DNA from: Poecilobothrus nobilitatus
Taxonomy: Eukaryota; Arthropoda; Insecta; Diptera; Dolichopodidae
Assembly: GCA_947095535.1 (NCBI GenBank)
Contig: OX352773.1
Span: 255,835,590-255,899,589, forward strand
DNA: 64,000 nt
Direction of reading: 5' to 3'
Shown here: piece after piece, positions 34,837 to 47,890 of the stretch
How the letters are laid out: the number at the start of each line of letters is the position of its first letter
Position numbering within the stretch: the first letter of the stretch is position 1
Position numbers and translations under genes: made by a program
Notes under the pieces: generated by a model
What the model was told of the DNA's origin: nothing
Database searches by the model: none
The model's input: the letters and a program-made list of their open reading frames with translations, nothing else

Positions 34837-35483
34837 AGAATTGCACAAGTAATTAAGAGTGTACAATAAAATTGCATAGTATTAGGCACTATTTAACAAA
34901 AATTCTTAATCCTAAGATAAGGAATTAACACATCTAATAAAAAAAATGCAGAGTTTTAATGTAAAGACAAGCAAGGAAATGACAATTATATAGATTTAGA
35001 AAGAATTATTTTTAATGTTATTTTTAATTTGATTTAATTTTACCATTTACCTTACAAAACATTAAAATTTGTATCTTAATATTTTTTAATATTTTTAATT
35101 TTTAATTTTTTTTTTACAGATTTGTCAATTGTGTTAAAACTTTTACATTTTACTTAAATTTAACAACAAATCAAAGGTAAATATTAGAAAATAATTTATG
35201 GCTATAAAGTTAGTCTTAACTTTTGATCATATATACAAATAGATAGAGTATAAAAATAAAAATGTATTGGAATTTAAAAGAAAAACAATTATACGCATAA
35301 TTTTTGTCAAAAATTTTTTTTAAATCTTTGTTAAAAATAAGGTTATTTCTTTTTTATAATTTCTCCACTTAACCTTTGTAAAATTTAAAAAAATAGGTTT
35401 AATTTATTTGTATACATATCGAATTATTTATTATTAGTACCTTTAAAATTGAAAATTTGTTAAAAAGAACAAAAACTGAGTGT
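34837..35483. other. AT-rich spacer, no gene seen
   Basis: No supported feature. Confidence 0.5.
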
Positions 35484-35730
35484 TTTTAGCACATTTCCAA
35501 AAACATTTTGAAACAATGTGCTTATTAGTTTCACTCTGTTCGTCCGTCCGTCCGTCCGTATATAGCATTCCGTACTTACGGCCTCTCAAAATTTCAAAAA
35601 TGTCCTATTTTCACATTTTTTCTTATTACATAAAATTTTCAAATTTTTGTGCAAATCACAATTCTAAACAGTTTGTATTGAGTTTTGGAAATGTGCGCTT
35701 TTAAAAACCGTTGGTTTACATTCTACCTTG
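35484..35730 (-). mobile_element. family A repeat, 247-bp short derivative
   Basis: Both family A ends are intact: TTTTTAGCACATTTCCAAAA with ATGTGCTTATTAGTTTCACT and a short (CCGT)n run on one side, and TTGGAAATGTGCGCTTTTAA with GGTTTACATTCTACCTTG on the other. The body units are almost entirely gone. This is a MITE-like internal deletion product. Confidence 0.85.
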
Positions 35731-38119
35731 TTTTTTTAATTTTTAATACTTCATTAGTAATTTTTTGTATACAATAATTTAAGAATCATTTACATTATTT
35801 TATAGTCCGTTTAGATGAAGCGTTCTTATTTTAAAAATTGTGTCAATAATAGTTCTAAAGGACTAAATAACAAGTATGCTCAGTAAGCTCAAGCTCAAGT
35901 AAGGTTAAATATACGTATATATGGTTTTAAAAAAAACATTTTACATTTTAAGAGAAAAATTTTTATAAATTAAACAACACTTACATTATTATATAAATAT
36001 TATAAAGCTTTCCGAAAAATTCAGGACAAAAGGTCCGATAGAAGAAAATTTTAAATATAGCAGCAAAACTTCCATATAACAGTGTTCACCAGGAAAAGAA
36101 ATTCATAAACAAATGCCTCAAACAAACGAAAAAATAACTTAATATTGACCGAAAAGCTATACCTACAAAAATATGTATCAATGTACAAAGGACAAAGGAC
36201 AATACTAGAACGAAAAAATTAACGAATAGACAATACTAGAACGAAAAAAGACAATACTAGATTTTGGAAAAAATCACGAACATTGTACTTTATTGATCAA
36301 AGCTATCATGGAAAGATATCATGGATATATAATTATACTCGATTCCATTACATTGCATTCAAGACAAAACCAGAACTTTCAGTCGAAAAATATTAACACG
36401 CCTTGTAATACTTCAGGGAACGTGCATATAAAATATACTTTAATTTATTGCATAATTAATAATTTATTTTAAATCTAAATTTTAAAAAAATTTGTTTAAT
36501 TTTATTAATTTTGAAGAAAATATGTTAAAAAGTATTTATCATATTTCACATAAAATTTTTTTTATTATTTTTTATAATATAACTTTGAGATAATTAAATT
36601 TATTTTGAAGCATAAATCTATAGGATATATTTTGTTGTAAACTATTTTTGTGTTTTTTTTTGTTTTTTAAAGAGGGTAGGAGTATCAAAACATACCAAGA
36701 AAACCTATACACCCTTAGTATTTTTATTATTATTATGTAATTTTTACTTACTAAACCCACCTTCTCCTGTAGTCAAATATAATGCGATAATCGTAATTAC
36801 TTTCGCAGTATGGTGACTAGGCAGTAAGGACCGATATGGATATGAAAATTTTCTTAAAATTGCGGGAAATTGAATTTACACTATATTAGAAAACAAAATC
36901 CTTGTCTGAGAAGGTTAGTTTAGTTAATCAGATTGTTAGATGACAAGTTATCAGGAACTTTACTTGAAGACTAAAGTCATAATTATCTGTCTATTGTTTT
37001 TAGTCGTTTAGTCTACTAAAAGTACATGTGTTATATCTGCAACATATATAGCTGTACAACTTACAACAAAACTTTTATTACCGAAAAGTGACTTATTTTT
37101 TAGTATGATTTCTGCAAGAATGGTACAACTTTTGAACAAAATGTAGACTGAAAAGTTTCCTATTATTATATCACTTAAGATGAAAAACAATCTCTATGCA
37201 AAGTGTAATTAGAACTTCTCTTTCTTTCTTGTCATACTTAACAAATAAATGATGAAAAATGACATAGTCTTAACGATTTGATAATAAAATCCAAAAAATC
37301 TCGTTGAACGCAAATATGTAATATGATTTCTTTGGCTGCCAACCTAGAGGAATTTGTATTAAAGGCAAGTGATAGTTTTTTTCTTTAAATTTGCACTTGC
37401 CTTGAACATTCTCTTGTAAAATATCTTAAATAATAATTTGAATATAAAATATAAAGTAAAACTTTTCAAATTTAAATAAACGAAACCCTTATTTTAAAAA
37501 CTTTAATTTTTCTATTAATATTGTTCTATTTTTCAATATCATTTTTTATTCATTGCATAATTTATTTAATTATGGTAAATATTAAAATTTTCTGTTTTCT
37601 TCATGACTTGTTTACCATTATTTTTATAAGTACATGAAAAACAATACTTGATTATTTACTGTTACATAGCAGTATGAAAAAAAGTGATTTTTAAAAAAGA
37701 ACTTTAAAACTATTTTAGCTATTAAGTAATAAATTGAATTTTAATGTTAAAAAATTACAAAAGTTTTCCATTTTATTTTTTTTATTCTATTTAATGGAAC
37801 TTCATTATATATATATATATATATATTTTTTTTTTCTACTTTTAGAAAAATAAAGTTTGCTACAATCAATTGTATATTCTATCAAAATTGTTTTTTTTTT
37901 TGTTAATTATCCTGTAAAACCTTGAACAAAAAAAAAACGAAGGAGGGAAATTAATTACAAAATCAAAAGGAAATTTTTCTGAAATCATTCGAATATTCTT
38001 AAAATTTACAAATATACTATACTTAATAGTAAATTGACATTGCAAATATCATAACAAGTCCGGTGTTCTTGCTACTGGGCGACGGGGCATACGGCAAGAA
38101 GAAATTTTTTCTATGTATA
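35731..38119. other. AT-rich spacer, no gene seen
   Basis: There is a small direct-repeat cluster at 36,191-36,265, listed separately, and a (TA)n stretch near 37,808-37,827. A less A/T-rich patch at 38,060-38,095 (CCGGTGTTCTTGCTACTGGG) adjoins the transposon and is unexplained. Confidence 0.5.
36191..36265. repeat. short direct repeats GACAATACTAGAACGAAAAA
   Basis: Three copies of GACAATACTAGA lie within 75 bp. The first two are followed by ACGAAAAAA and the third ends in ACTAGATTTT. It is a local slippage-type cluster. Confidence 0.75.
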
Positions 38120-39318
38120 TGGGTGTTCAAAATTGAGGTATCATTTTGATTTTGCCACCATTTTTTTTCTACCTGGAATTTTTATACGAGATTTCTTTAG
38201 GTATATTCTAAATACATTCCGGTTGGTTAATATGGAACGTTACACGAAGGAACAACGTGTTTTTGTTATTACAACATTTTTTGAAAATGGTAAAAGTTTT
38301 CAAGATGTAATTAGGAAATTTCGAACAAAATTTGGTAGAGAAAATGCTCCAACAACATCGTGCCATCAAGCTGATGGTTGATAAATTTTTAGAAACTGGA
38401 TCTGTTCTTGATAACAGAGGCAACATTTATCAACGTAGTGGCCGTTCAACCGAGAATGTAGCAGCTGTGAGCAGAAGTGTTGAAGAAGATCCAAAAACTT
38501 CCATTCGTCATCGTTCGCAGCAATTAAACATCAAACCATCCACATTATTCAACATTTTGCATCGTGATCTCCATTTAAAGGCTTATAAGATCCAGCTGAC
38601 GCAAGAATTAAAACCAACTGACCATGCATTACGTCGGCAATTCGTTTCTTGGGCAATCGAAAAACAAGAAGAAAATGAGAATTTTTTTAACAAAATAATC
38701 TTCACCGACGAAGCTCATTTCCTGCTCAATGGCTACGTCAATAAACAGAATTGCCCCATTTGGGGTGAAGAGAATCCAAGGGTTATCTTAGAGCAACCAG
38801 TACATCCACAAAAAGTTACGGTTTGGTGTGGGTTGTGGTCAGGAGGAATCGTCGGACCATATTTTTTTGAAAACGCAAATGGAAATGCGATTACGGTCAA
38901 TGGAAATCGCTACAGGGAGATGATCCGAAGCTTTTTGTGGCGGGAAATTGATGATTTGGACGTAGAGAATATGTGGTTTCAACAGGATGGTGCCACTTGC
39001 CACACAGAAAGAGAAACAATGGATCTTTTGAAGGAAAAGTTCGAAGATCGCATTATTTCTCGTGGAGGGGGAGTGATGTGGCCACCAAGATCGTGCGATT
39101 TGACACCGTTGGATTTTTTTTTGTGAGGTTTTGTGAAATCGAAAGTGTACAGCAATAATCCTACAACAATTCAAGAGCTTAAAAACAACATTATCGAGCA
39201 GATTTCAACCATTGAGAACAGTTTATTGAACAACGTGATTCAGAATTTTGGTAAAAGATTGGAAGCCTGCCGAAGTAGTAGAGGGGACCACTTGGCCGAC
39301 ATAATTTTTCATTATTAA
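38120..39318 (+). pseudogene. DD41D mariner-type (rosa-like) transposase, one frameshift and one stop from open
   Basis: A 5' end TGGGTGTTCAAAATTGAG sits next to a TA (38,118-38,119). Its pattern parallels the end of the DD41D copy at 44,173. The transposase starts at ATG 38,232 (MERYTKEQRVFVITTFFENG, HTH region). One extra base near 38,361, after ...NAPTTS, shifts the frame. The frame then runs to 39,318, broken only by TGA at 39,124-39,126. Catalytic aspartates are intact at 38,707 (FTDEAHF), 38,986 (QQDGATCHT) and 39,112 (CDLTPLDFF). The last two are separated by 41 residues, so DD41D. VTVWCGLWSGGIVGPYF is the family core motif. The C-terminus ends SRGDHLADIIFHY. No matching 3' inverted repeat was found downstream, so the 3' end may be lost. 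Confidence 0.85.
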
Positions 39319-42300
39319 CCGGAACCTATTTGTAATCAATTAAAAATATTATAAATATTCATAATCTTGTACAATATAGCTGTAACTGATTAATCAACGG
39401 ATTGGTGAAATGATTCTAGAAACTGAAGTCTGGCCAAATATATATAATAAAAGATGTAAGATAATATGCTATAGTCTTTATTGTAATAAAATAAAAGAAA
39501 AAAAATTCCACTTTATATTCTATCGGATATAGATGATAAATTGAAACCGATAAACAATTAAATATATTTTTAATATTACATAATTAATTATTTTTAATAT
39601 GTACTTTATAATTGTCATTATTATTTCTTTTTACTGCAGTATTTGTTATATAAATGAGAGATATTAACGTCACTAGTGAGACTATTTATTAAAGATTTTG
39701 ATAAGGATTGGCTTCTGTAGTCCTCTTCCCCCTTTTTTTTTTATTAAATTTCTAATTTCTATAAATATAAATTTTGATTTTTTTTTTTAAATAAATCAAA
39801 TAAAACTTCTTATTACTCTGGATAAAAATTCCGAGACTGTTTTTCCAATATCAATTTTCATCATTTAAGTTCATGCAAATTTATATAAGAGTTATAAATT
39901 ATAAATAATATAAGTATATATAATATATACTTGTAGAAAACAAGTTAATATCTATAGTAAGAAAATTGAGAAAAATTTTTTATCACAGAACATAATAAAA
40001 AGGTTAAAAACAAGAGACCATAAATTTAAGAATTTAACTGACAAAAAATTTATTGGTTACATTAACTTGTGCATATAAAAACATATACATATTACATTTC
40101 TATATTATGTGATGTTATAATATAAATATAACATAAGTTATTTATAGTTACCATATGGTATATGTTATCGTTACAATTTATAAGGTAACGAAAAAGTTGA
40201 ATGCATTTTCTAAAACAATAAAATAACTATAAAAAAATTTTTACCATATTTGTTTTTAGAATTGGGATCAAAAAGAAATTATTACGAAATAATAAATAAA
40301 TTACATCTAATATTTTATAATAAAACAATAACTCTTTCGAAAAATTTATATAAAGCAAAGAATTGGTTTTTCTTTTTTTGGATTTGTATGTGGTTGCATA
40401 TCTTCTTAAGTTACATTAAATCTATCTAAATATATAAATATATAAAATTTGAATTTAAATAAAATTATTTAAGTCATAAGGTTTTTTGCTTCGCCATTTT
40501 ACCTTAATTTAAATTTTTTTCATAGCTAACTTTATTCATTCTCTAAAATGTAAATAATTTGTAATCATAGTTTGTAAATACTAAATATAAGTACTTAAAA
40601 ATACCAATTATTGTAAAAAAAAATATAAAATTTTGTAAAAAATAATATTTGGGCTCAAAAATATATATATAAATAAATAAAAAATTTGTAGTACCAAAAA
40701 TAAAACAACCTGTAATTAGGTACACAAATAAAATTCGTTTTACCTATATATACATATATGGTGTAACTAATGCCTATATGTAGTAGAACCCGTAAGATCC
40801 AGACAAAAACTTTGAAAAAGCAACTTATTTTTGTATAAATCTTATGAGAGATTTTCTTTATAGGAGAGTTTGTTTCAAGTGAATAAATCTGACTTTGAAC
40901 TCAAATCTCACTTTTCCAAACAAAAACTACCAGGGCAGGTACAGTTTTTCATTTAAAAAGTGATATTTGAATTTAAATTAAGTTTTATGCATTTAACGCT
41001 TTATTTATTTGCATAAATACCTTTTCTATTAAATTGAATACCTATATAAAATAATCTATTAATTAAATATGTACATATGTATAATGTTTTCATTCATAAT
41101 TTATTAAAATCGTAATGTCTCACTCTTTCACCTTACAAATCGGTATGTAGTACTCATATTACAAACAATTATATAAGAGAATTTAAAAAGCTTTTATTTG
41201 TTTTTCTTTTCTTTTTCACTGTTCTAAGTATTAGGTGTAGCATTTGTATCATTCTAAAAAAAGCTTCTTTATTAATAAAGAAAATTATTTTCTGAGTAAA
41301 AAAAACAAATTGTATAATTGGTATTTACTCAATTTACACACGAAAGTAATAACGAAATTTAAGTTTCGGCTAAATTTCGGAAAATTAATTGAGTTTTTCA
41401 GTTTAAAATTACATAGAGTCATTGATAAGAGTAAAAATTTAGATGATATAGCTAATAGATTTCAACGATTTTAACCAAACTTCAACAATAAATAACTTAT
41501 ACCTAAATTACTCTGACCCAAAAAATTAGGCTTACAGAAAAGTTGCCTGAATACATTAGCTGCGTTCAATTGAATGAAGTAATAGTGAATTACAGCACTT
41601 AAAAAATTTAAATATTTCTTTAATAATTTTAAGCTTTAAAAACAAAAAATAAAGAAATAAATGTCAAATAAATTGACGCTCATAGTTTTTGCTGTAAAAT
41701 TTTTTATAGCGCTTAAAAAACGTTCAATCAAAATTTGCTTAAAGCGGTTTTATAAATTGAAAAAATTTTACTCAACTGAACCCACCCAATAATATCTTTT
41801 TGTTTAAAGCAAAAGAAAGTAAAAAAAATATTTTGGCCCAAAAAAGTTTAAGAGTCTTACAAAAACCATTTCTCAATATTTTGTAAAAAATCAAAGAATA
41901 AGAAATAATGTATAACGAAAAAGAATAGTTTTTTTTTAAATTAACTCAATATTCTGGTTAAACTTAATTAAATAAATTAGTATTTTAAGTGGAATTTTAA
42001 ATAGTCGTTAATTTGATACAGTTTTTTAACGACACACATCCACCTTAATAAAATATATCAATTATTTGAGTCAATTTCATATCTAAATAAAAAATTGAAT
42101 TTAATTCGCTTAATAAATTTGATCAAATTCTAATTTTGGATTTTACTTGGCCATTTCAAAACCAAAATCAAAATTGTAATAATAATTATTTTTTAATTTA
42201 ATTGTTTTCATACTCTATAATACGATTGAAATTTATTAAATTAATAAATTGAGTTATAAATTATAATTAACTATACTTTAATTTTTTTTTTTTTTTCACA

Positions 42301-42855
42301 TTTATTTTGCATTTCTTACTTTTAATCTTCTTGAAAAATTACCAATACTTAAATTTTACTGCTTATAATATTATAAAAAATTATAAATTCTGAATGAATC
42401 GTTTTTTTTTTTTTTTTTTAAATTATAAAAATGAGAAATTAAAATACAAAACTAAATAATTCCTTTTAAATTGTTAATATTGAAAAGTACAAGAAGAAAA
42501 AAAACTGTATCAGAAGAGAAAATTTTCAAGTCAATAATTTCACAATGAATATACTTTTGATTTCTATATTAAATTCTATCAGTTAAAAGAACAGAGGTGA
42601 TGACTTCAAATGATAAACTTTTCATCTTTTCATTATTATTTCTTCTTTAGTTGCAAAAAAAATATTCACTTTTCTACGTTTTAACAATAAAATTCTAACA
42701 ATAAAATCATGGTAATAATATGGAGCATTCTCGTAGAGGGCAACAAGAATTAATTCCAACTGAATTATTACCGCACATTATTTTTGCATGAGGAAATTAA
42801 TTTTTTCTTTCAAACTGAATTATTCCTATAAATGAATTTGGTCCGTGCTAACAAA
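39319..42855. other. AT-rich spacer, no gene seen
   Basis: Includes TA-rich stretches near 39,900-40,150 and a T-run near 42,285. No coding character and no recognised element. Confidence 0.5.
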
Positions 42856-43160
42856 ATGCATTTGTTTATTTCGTGTATTTCTGTTCGTTTATTCAATGAG
42901 GGGCATTTAATTGAGCAGTTTGGTCTATGAGAAAATGCATTTTCAATTTCGTATATTTATGTTTTTACATTCTATTAGACGGATTTAATTCAGGGGTTTG
43001 CTCTAACCAAATGCAATTTTTATTTTGTATATTTATGTTTGTACATTGTATGAAGCGGATTTAATTTAGGACCAGCTCTATAAGAAAATGCATTTTTAAT
43101 TTCGTATATTTATTCTCTCAGGCGAATTTAATTTAGGACGGTCTTAAAAAAAACCATTTT
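42856..43160. repeat. 77-bp degenerate minisatellite, about four to five units
   Basis: ATGCATTT/ATGCAATTTT starts units at 42,856, 42,935, 43,011 and 43,088. Each continues ATTTCGTATATTTAT or similar, then a GGATTTAATTCAGG/GGATTTAATTTAGG block, then a TCTA-AAGAAA end. A partial fifth unit begins near 43,153, and a stray GGCGGATTTAATTCAG lies at 43,233-43,248. Confidence 0.8.
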
Positions 43161-44172
43161 TAATTTCGTATTCTATAAAGAAAAAAAACAAAAACCCTTT
43201 TTTAAAATTACGATAATTATTTTATAATTCAGGCGGATTTAATTCAGAGAACCCACTTGTAGACATTACAATAAACAAAAAAAAAAAATGAAAAAATTAT
43301 AAAAAGTGAAAATGAAAATGGAAATGGAAAACGCAACAACATAATCAAGATTTTAAGTTAAAACACAAAAAAAAAAAAAAAGGAGAATATTGATGCTTGT
43401 ACTGAATTCAATTTGAACTTAAAGTACATTCAGAGAACAACACAATAATAAATTTGTAATTTTCTTTTGTTCCGTTGAAAATTCAATTTACTATGCCATT
43501 ATCAACATTGATATTACTTGTATTATATTGTATTACCATCATTTAATATCAGTTATTTTTCATCTTATAAATCATTATTAATAATAGAAAACTTTTATTA
43601 TTCATTGTATCTATATGTATTTCAGGATTTACAGATCCTTGTTATTACTATCATTATTATTATTATTATTATTATTATTGTTGTTATTATTATTTTGCGA
43701 ATAAAAAAGAAATTTATAGATATGTTTAGAACCATTTTAATAATAGCCGTATACTTATTATAAAAAAAAAAACAAAAAGCAGAAAGTTTGTAGTTATAAA
43801 CATTCGAAAGCTAGATGAAGCTTGTTAGTCGTTATGATTTATTTGGCTATCATCCGTTTTATTCGAATATAATGCACGATATTTTAATGATTTTAAAGAA
43901 TAACGGTTAAAAAATTTTGTAACCTAATAAAGCTAAACTCTACTTTTTTAAGTAAAAAAAACTGAATAATAAAATATACGAATATTATTAAGAAAATGTA
44001 ATTGACATGCATTTTAAGAAACGATTCTTTAGAATATAAACAAAATTCTTAAATTTATATTTAAGATTAAAAATATTGTGATATATTGACAAAAAACGTA
44101 TAGCGTATTTTAACAAGAAAGAGATAAAAGTCAAAAGCGATATGAAATTAATGTAAAATTTATTTATTTATA
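43161..44172. other. AT-rich spacer with an ATT microsatellite
   Basis: An imperfect (ATT)n run occupies about 43,645-43,695. No gene is seen, and the short frame translated across the microsatellite is not a protein. Confidence 0.55.
43645..43695. repeat. (ATT)n microsatellite
   Basis: About ten near-perfect ATT units, then TTGTTGTTATTATTATT. Confidence 0.9.
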
Positions 44173-45265
44173 TAACGTTTTCCGATTTGAGTGATATGAT
44201 TTCTAAGTGACGTTTCGGCCATTTGTAGTATGTCATGATCTGTCTTTTTTTTTTCATTGTATTCAGTAATGTTTACAATTTCATCATGGAGAGATATACG
44301 CAAGAACAACGTTTACTAATTATTCAATTTTATTATCAAAATAATCGTTCTCCAATTGCAACTTTTCTTGCGCTTTTGCCATTTTATGCTCGTAATAATC
44401 GTCCAACTGTGCTCGCGAATTCTCGAATTGGGACTGTCTCAAACCACAACCTGGCGGATTTTGAGAAAGGATTTGAGCTTGCATCCGTATAAAATTGTTA
44501 TCACTCAAGAATTGGAACACCGTAAACGTCGTGAATTTGCTGATTTTGTCTTGGAACAACTTGAAAACGATAACGATATTTTTAAGAAAATCATCTTCTC
44601 CGATGAGGCTCACTTTCATCTGAGTGGTGCGGTAAATAAACAAAACTGTCGATTCTGGTGTGAAGAAAATCCCCAAATTATTCATGAACAACCATTACAT
44701 TCATCTAAATTGACAGTTTGGTGTGGTTTTTGGTCTGGTGGAATCATCGGTCCGTACTTCATTCGAAATGAAGCTGGTAACATCGTTACTGTCAATGGAG
44801 AGCGGTATAGATCGATGAGAACCAACTTTTTATGGCCCAAATTGGAAGAAGTTGATCTTGACAACATCTGGTTCCAATAAGATGGGGCTATGTGCCACAC
44901 AGCACGTGCAACAACCTAATTATTGCGAGAAAAGTTTGGAGATTCGATTATTTCAAGAAATTTTGACATTGAATGGTCTCCAAGAAGTTGTGATTTAACA
45001 CCATTACACTAATTCTTGTGGGGTTATTTGAAGTCATTGGTCTTTAGCAATAAACTAGAAACTTCAATGAAAAAATGGGGAAAAATAGGGTTCATCTAAT
45101 TCGTTCCTGCTAAAGAAGTCGTGGAGGCCATTTGAATGACGTTTTATTCAGAACTTAATTGTATCGATTGTACTTCACATTAAATAAAAAACATTTGAAT
45201 TTCCTTAACAATTAGTGTGTTTTTTTTTTGAAAAGAAATCATATCACTCAAATTGGAAAACCCTG
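44173..45265 (+). mobile_element. DD41D mariner-type element, 1,093 bp, both inverted repeats present
   Basis: The left inverted repeat (inner part 44,178-44,204, TTTTCCGATTTGAGTGATAT...) and the right one (45,234-45,260) match 26 of 27. The outer right end ...ACCCTG abuts TA at 45,266-45,267. The outer five bases on the left have decayed (TAACG for CAGGG), next to TA at 44,171-44,172. The element is shorter than a full one because of internal deletions in the transposase. It is related to, but clearly different from, the copy at 38,120-39,318. Confidence 0.85.
44286..45158 (+). pseudogene. DD41D transposase, internally deleted and catalytically dead
   Basis: It starts MERYTQEQRLLIIQFYYQNN. 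The HTH-to-catalytic linker is deleted around 44,400-44,430 with a frame change. The catalytic frame continues through SDEAHFHLSG (first Asp at 44,602) and VWCGFWSGGIIGPYF to WFQ. There a TAA (44,878-44,880) replaces the Gln just before the second Asp (44,881). More stops are at 44,917 and 45,010. The position of the third Asp is CAC, His (45,007-45,009), 41 residues on. A second deletion joins the core to SRGGHLNDVLFRT in another frame, ending at 45,158. Confidence 0.85.
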
Positions 45266-45267
45266 TA

Positions 45268-46040
45268 TATTATAAAACCCAGTTTTATTATGATATCACA
45301 TTATTTTATACTATAAATTTTTTTTTTTTTTGTTTTTCATTTCCCTTGAATTCTTTTATGTATTTATTCCGGTTACATACTTAAAAAATCGTATCATGTA
45401 CAATGAAGCTGAGACTGTCATACAAACATAATGAAAAATCTAATTATGTATATTTAAAATTTTCAACATTTAAAAAAAAAAAAAAAATGAAATCCTGAAA
45501 CTAAAGAATGATAATGTTATTTTCTTCTTACTTTATTTTATTCGTTAGAACATATGAAAGACAAGAAAGAAAATTGAAAAACGTGCTAAGAATTGATTTT
45601 TTTTTTTTTGTATTTTTCTTAACGTACATCCAACCAACTCAATAATGCTCTTACAAATATTTTCAGATGTGTGTTGCATTCTTTTCTTTTTAAATAGAAA
45701 AGATTTTCAATTCATTATAAAAAAAATTTGCAACCCTAACATAAGTTATTTAGAGAAAAAATACGTGTTATTGAAAAGAGTACACACATAATATTTCTAA
45801 AAATTGAAAATATATAAAATATGAAAATTCTAAAATTAGAATCTATAAAATATTGTACATTTATTTTTCCTTTAAAAATATACATTCCATCTGCTTATCT
45901 GTTATTAATAAAACGCAATTTCAATTTTAAAAATAATAAATATATATATATATATATACAATTACCACTCGTACAGCATCTTTCAATTAGATTTTATTAA
46001 AACTTTTTGAAATAAGATATATTATATTTATATGCATTTG
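45268..46040. other. AT-rich spacer, no gene seen
   Basis: A/T runs and a (TA)n stretch at about 45,940-45,958. Nothing else recognised. Confidence 0.5.
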
Positions 46041-46200
46041 TTTTTTTTTTTTTCCTTGCCACTTCTCAAAAGAGCATAGGGCATCCACTAAGTTATTTAT
46101 TATTCATATTTAACTAAGTTTCAGTTTGTGAAATCATTAATTTTACGAAGCCGTTGATTACTCGGCTATAATTTATGTACATGTTCATCAATTATGTACA
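46041..46200 (-). mobile_element. tRNA-derived SINE family 3, 5'-truncated 3' fragment
   Basis: On the minus strand: CCGAGTAATCAACGGCTTCG, then a TAAATATGAATAATAAATAA block, GGATGCCCTATGCTCTTTTG, GCAAGG and a poly-A (46,041-46,053). These match the 25,276-25,660 copy. No tRNA-like head is seen beyond 46,200. Confidence 0.7.
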
Positions 46201-47499
46201 TAATTTTGTAATTAATCGAATCTGTAGATATTATATATGTATTCATTAGATAATTTTATATCATTAAAGTTTTAATTTAAGTTTGTTCTATAAAAGAAAA
46301 TTACAAATATTATATAACATAAAAAAAGTTAAAATTGCAATAAATTTAAAAGGGGCGAATTGAAGTCGTTTTAAGTTTTGATGTTGTAAAAAAGTACTAG
46401 ACCTTATCAAATGTTAAATCATACGTAACTTAAATTGCAAAAGAAAATAGAATTGATAGTACTCTTTTACTAGAATTTACTATGAACCTGGGTTTATTAA
46501 ATGAGAAATTGTCGTTGCCATCACTATACTATTCAACGCTATACTGAAAAAATATTAAATGATATTATAAAATGGATAACAATTTGTAAATGTATCGGTT
46601 GTATAGAAAGAATACATTTTTTATTGCCTTTATTTTATAAGTGGTAGATTTTTTAAAATCATACACTTTTTTCATTTTTTACCATAATCTTATAATTTTT
46701 TTTTTTAATTTTTCACAAACATTTAAGTAGCAAGTAATGTAAAAAACGGTATTTACTCTTTTAGTAAATTTGTGTAAAATTGTACAGATTGAATTATGTG
46801 AAACATTGCAATTTTTATATTACTGAATAACGTTGTAGTTCAATACATACTGAAAAATCGTTAACATAATATACCTTACTTACTTACCTTATAAAATATT
46901 TTATTCATAATTTTCTTCAATCTAAAGGTGTTAAATTGAATATGATTGAACATAATTTGAAATGATATTTATTTTAACATTACAAAAAATATATAGGGTT
47001 ATTAGAATCCAATATTTACAATATAAAAAATACTGAATTACAAAATTGCATAATTTCAGGAGGATATTTTTTTTTTATTTATTTATTTATTGCTCCGAAT
47101 GAAATTTACAAGCTTATAATTATTTTTTCGTAAGAAAATGATCCGTTTTCGCCTTACATCTAAAATATTACAATTATATTTTTCTTTTATGATATACGAT
47201 AATTTTCTCTTTTTTAAAAAGAAATGAACAGGAAACCTCCTTTAATTATAATCAATAGCTCAACTTAATTATAACTAAAAATTGTTAACGAGACATGAGA
47301 TTAGAAAAATTTAATGGGTGGTTTAACAATAATTTTGAGATTTTGTTTTCCTTAATTTGTAATCGATCCAGATGAGCACATAAATCCCAAATAACCATAA
47401 AGCGTTATAATTAATAAAAACTAAAATGAAACCAAGTTGAAATTAAACAAATATAATTTTTTGAATAATGTAACTTGAATAATGAATAATGTGACAACT
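46201..47499. other. AT-rich spacer, no gene seen
   Basis: No coding character, no recognised repeat. Confidence 0.5.
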
Positions 47500-47890
47500 T
47501 TTATGACACTGGGTCTTAGACGCTTAGTAAGGTCTCTTACTCTGTTTTACAGATATTTATAGTAAGAGTGGGAACTTTTCTGATGAAATAATAAATCAGA
47601 TGCCTCCACTCAAATTAGATATTATAAAGGTTAAAGGAGAAGGTCACGCCATTTCCTCCACTTTTAAACTTATTTTTACTTCATAGTAGAATCTTTCGTA
47701 CAATAATAGTAACAGTACAATAATAGTAAAGGTCCCCTAACCTATTGTTTGGTCACAAGGAGGGAGGTGATCTTCAGTTAGTTAAATTAAATTCACACAC
47801 ATTGACTATATATACTATATCCTGTTACCGTAACGCTCCTTTATAGTGTCATTCTATGATTCCCACCTACGCTCTTAAGAAAAAATAATA
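47500..47890 (+). mobile_element. probable 5'-truncated copy of the SINE at 58,046
   Basis: The 3' end TAGTGTCATTCTATGATTCC then CACCTACGCTCTTAAG and an A-run parallels TTGGTGTCATTGGAAGATTC then CCACCTCCCTTAGG and an A-run at 58,643-58,690. The rest (for example CTGGGTCTTAGACGCTTAGT and AGGTCCCCTAACC) is less A/T-rich than the surroundings but could not be matched inside this window. Its left limit is arbitrary. Confidence 0.4.

Noticed and set aside
38839..39174. 111-codon minus-strand frame
   Set aside because: It is the antisense shadow of the DD41D transposase.
44320..44900. Minus-strand frames of 123 and 72 codons
   Set aside because: They are antisense shadows of the second DD41D transposase.
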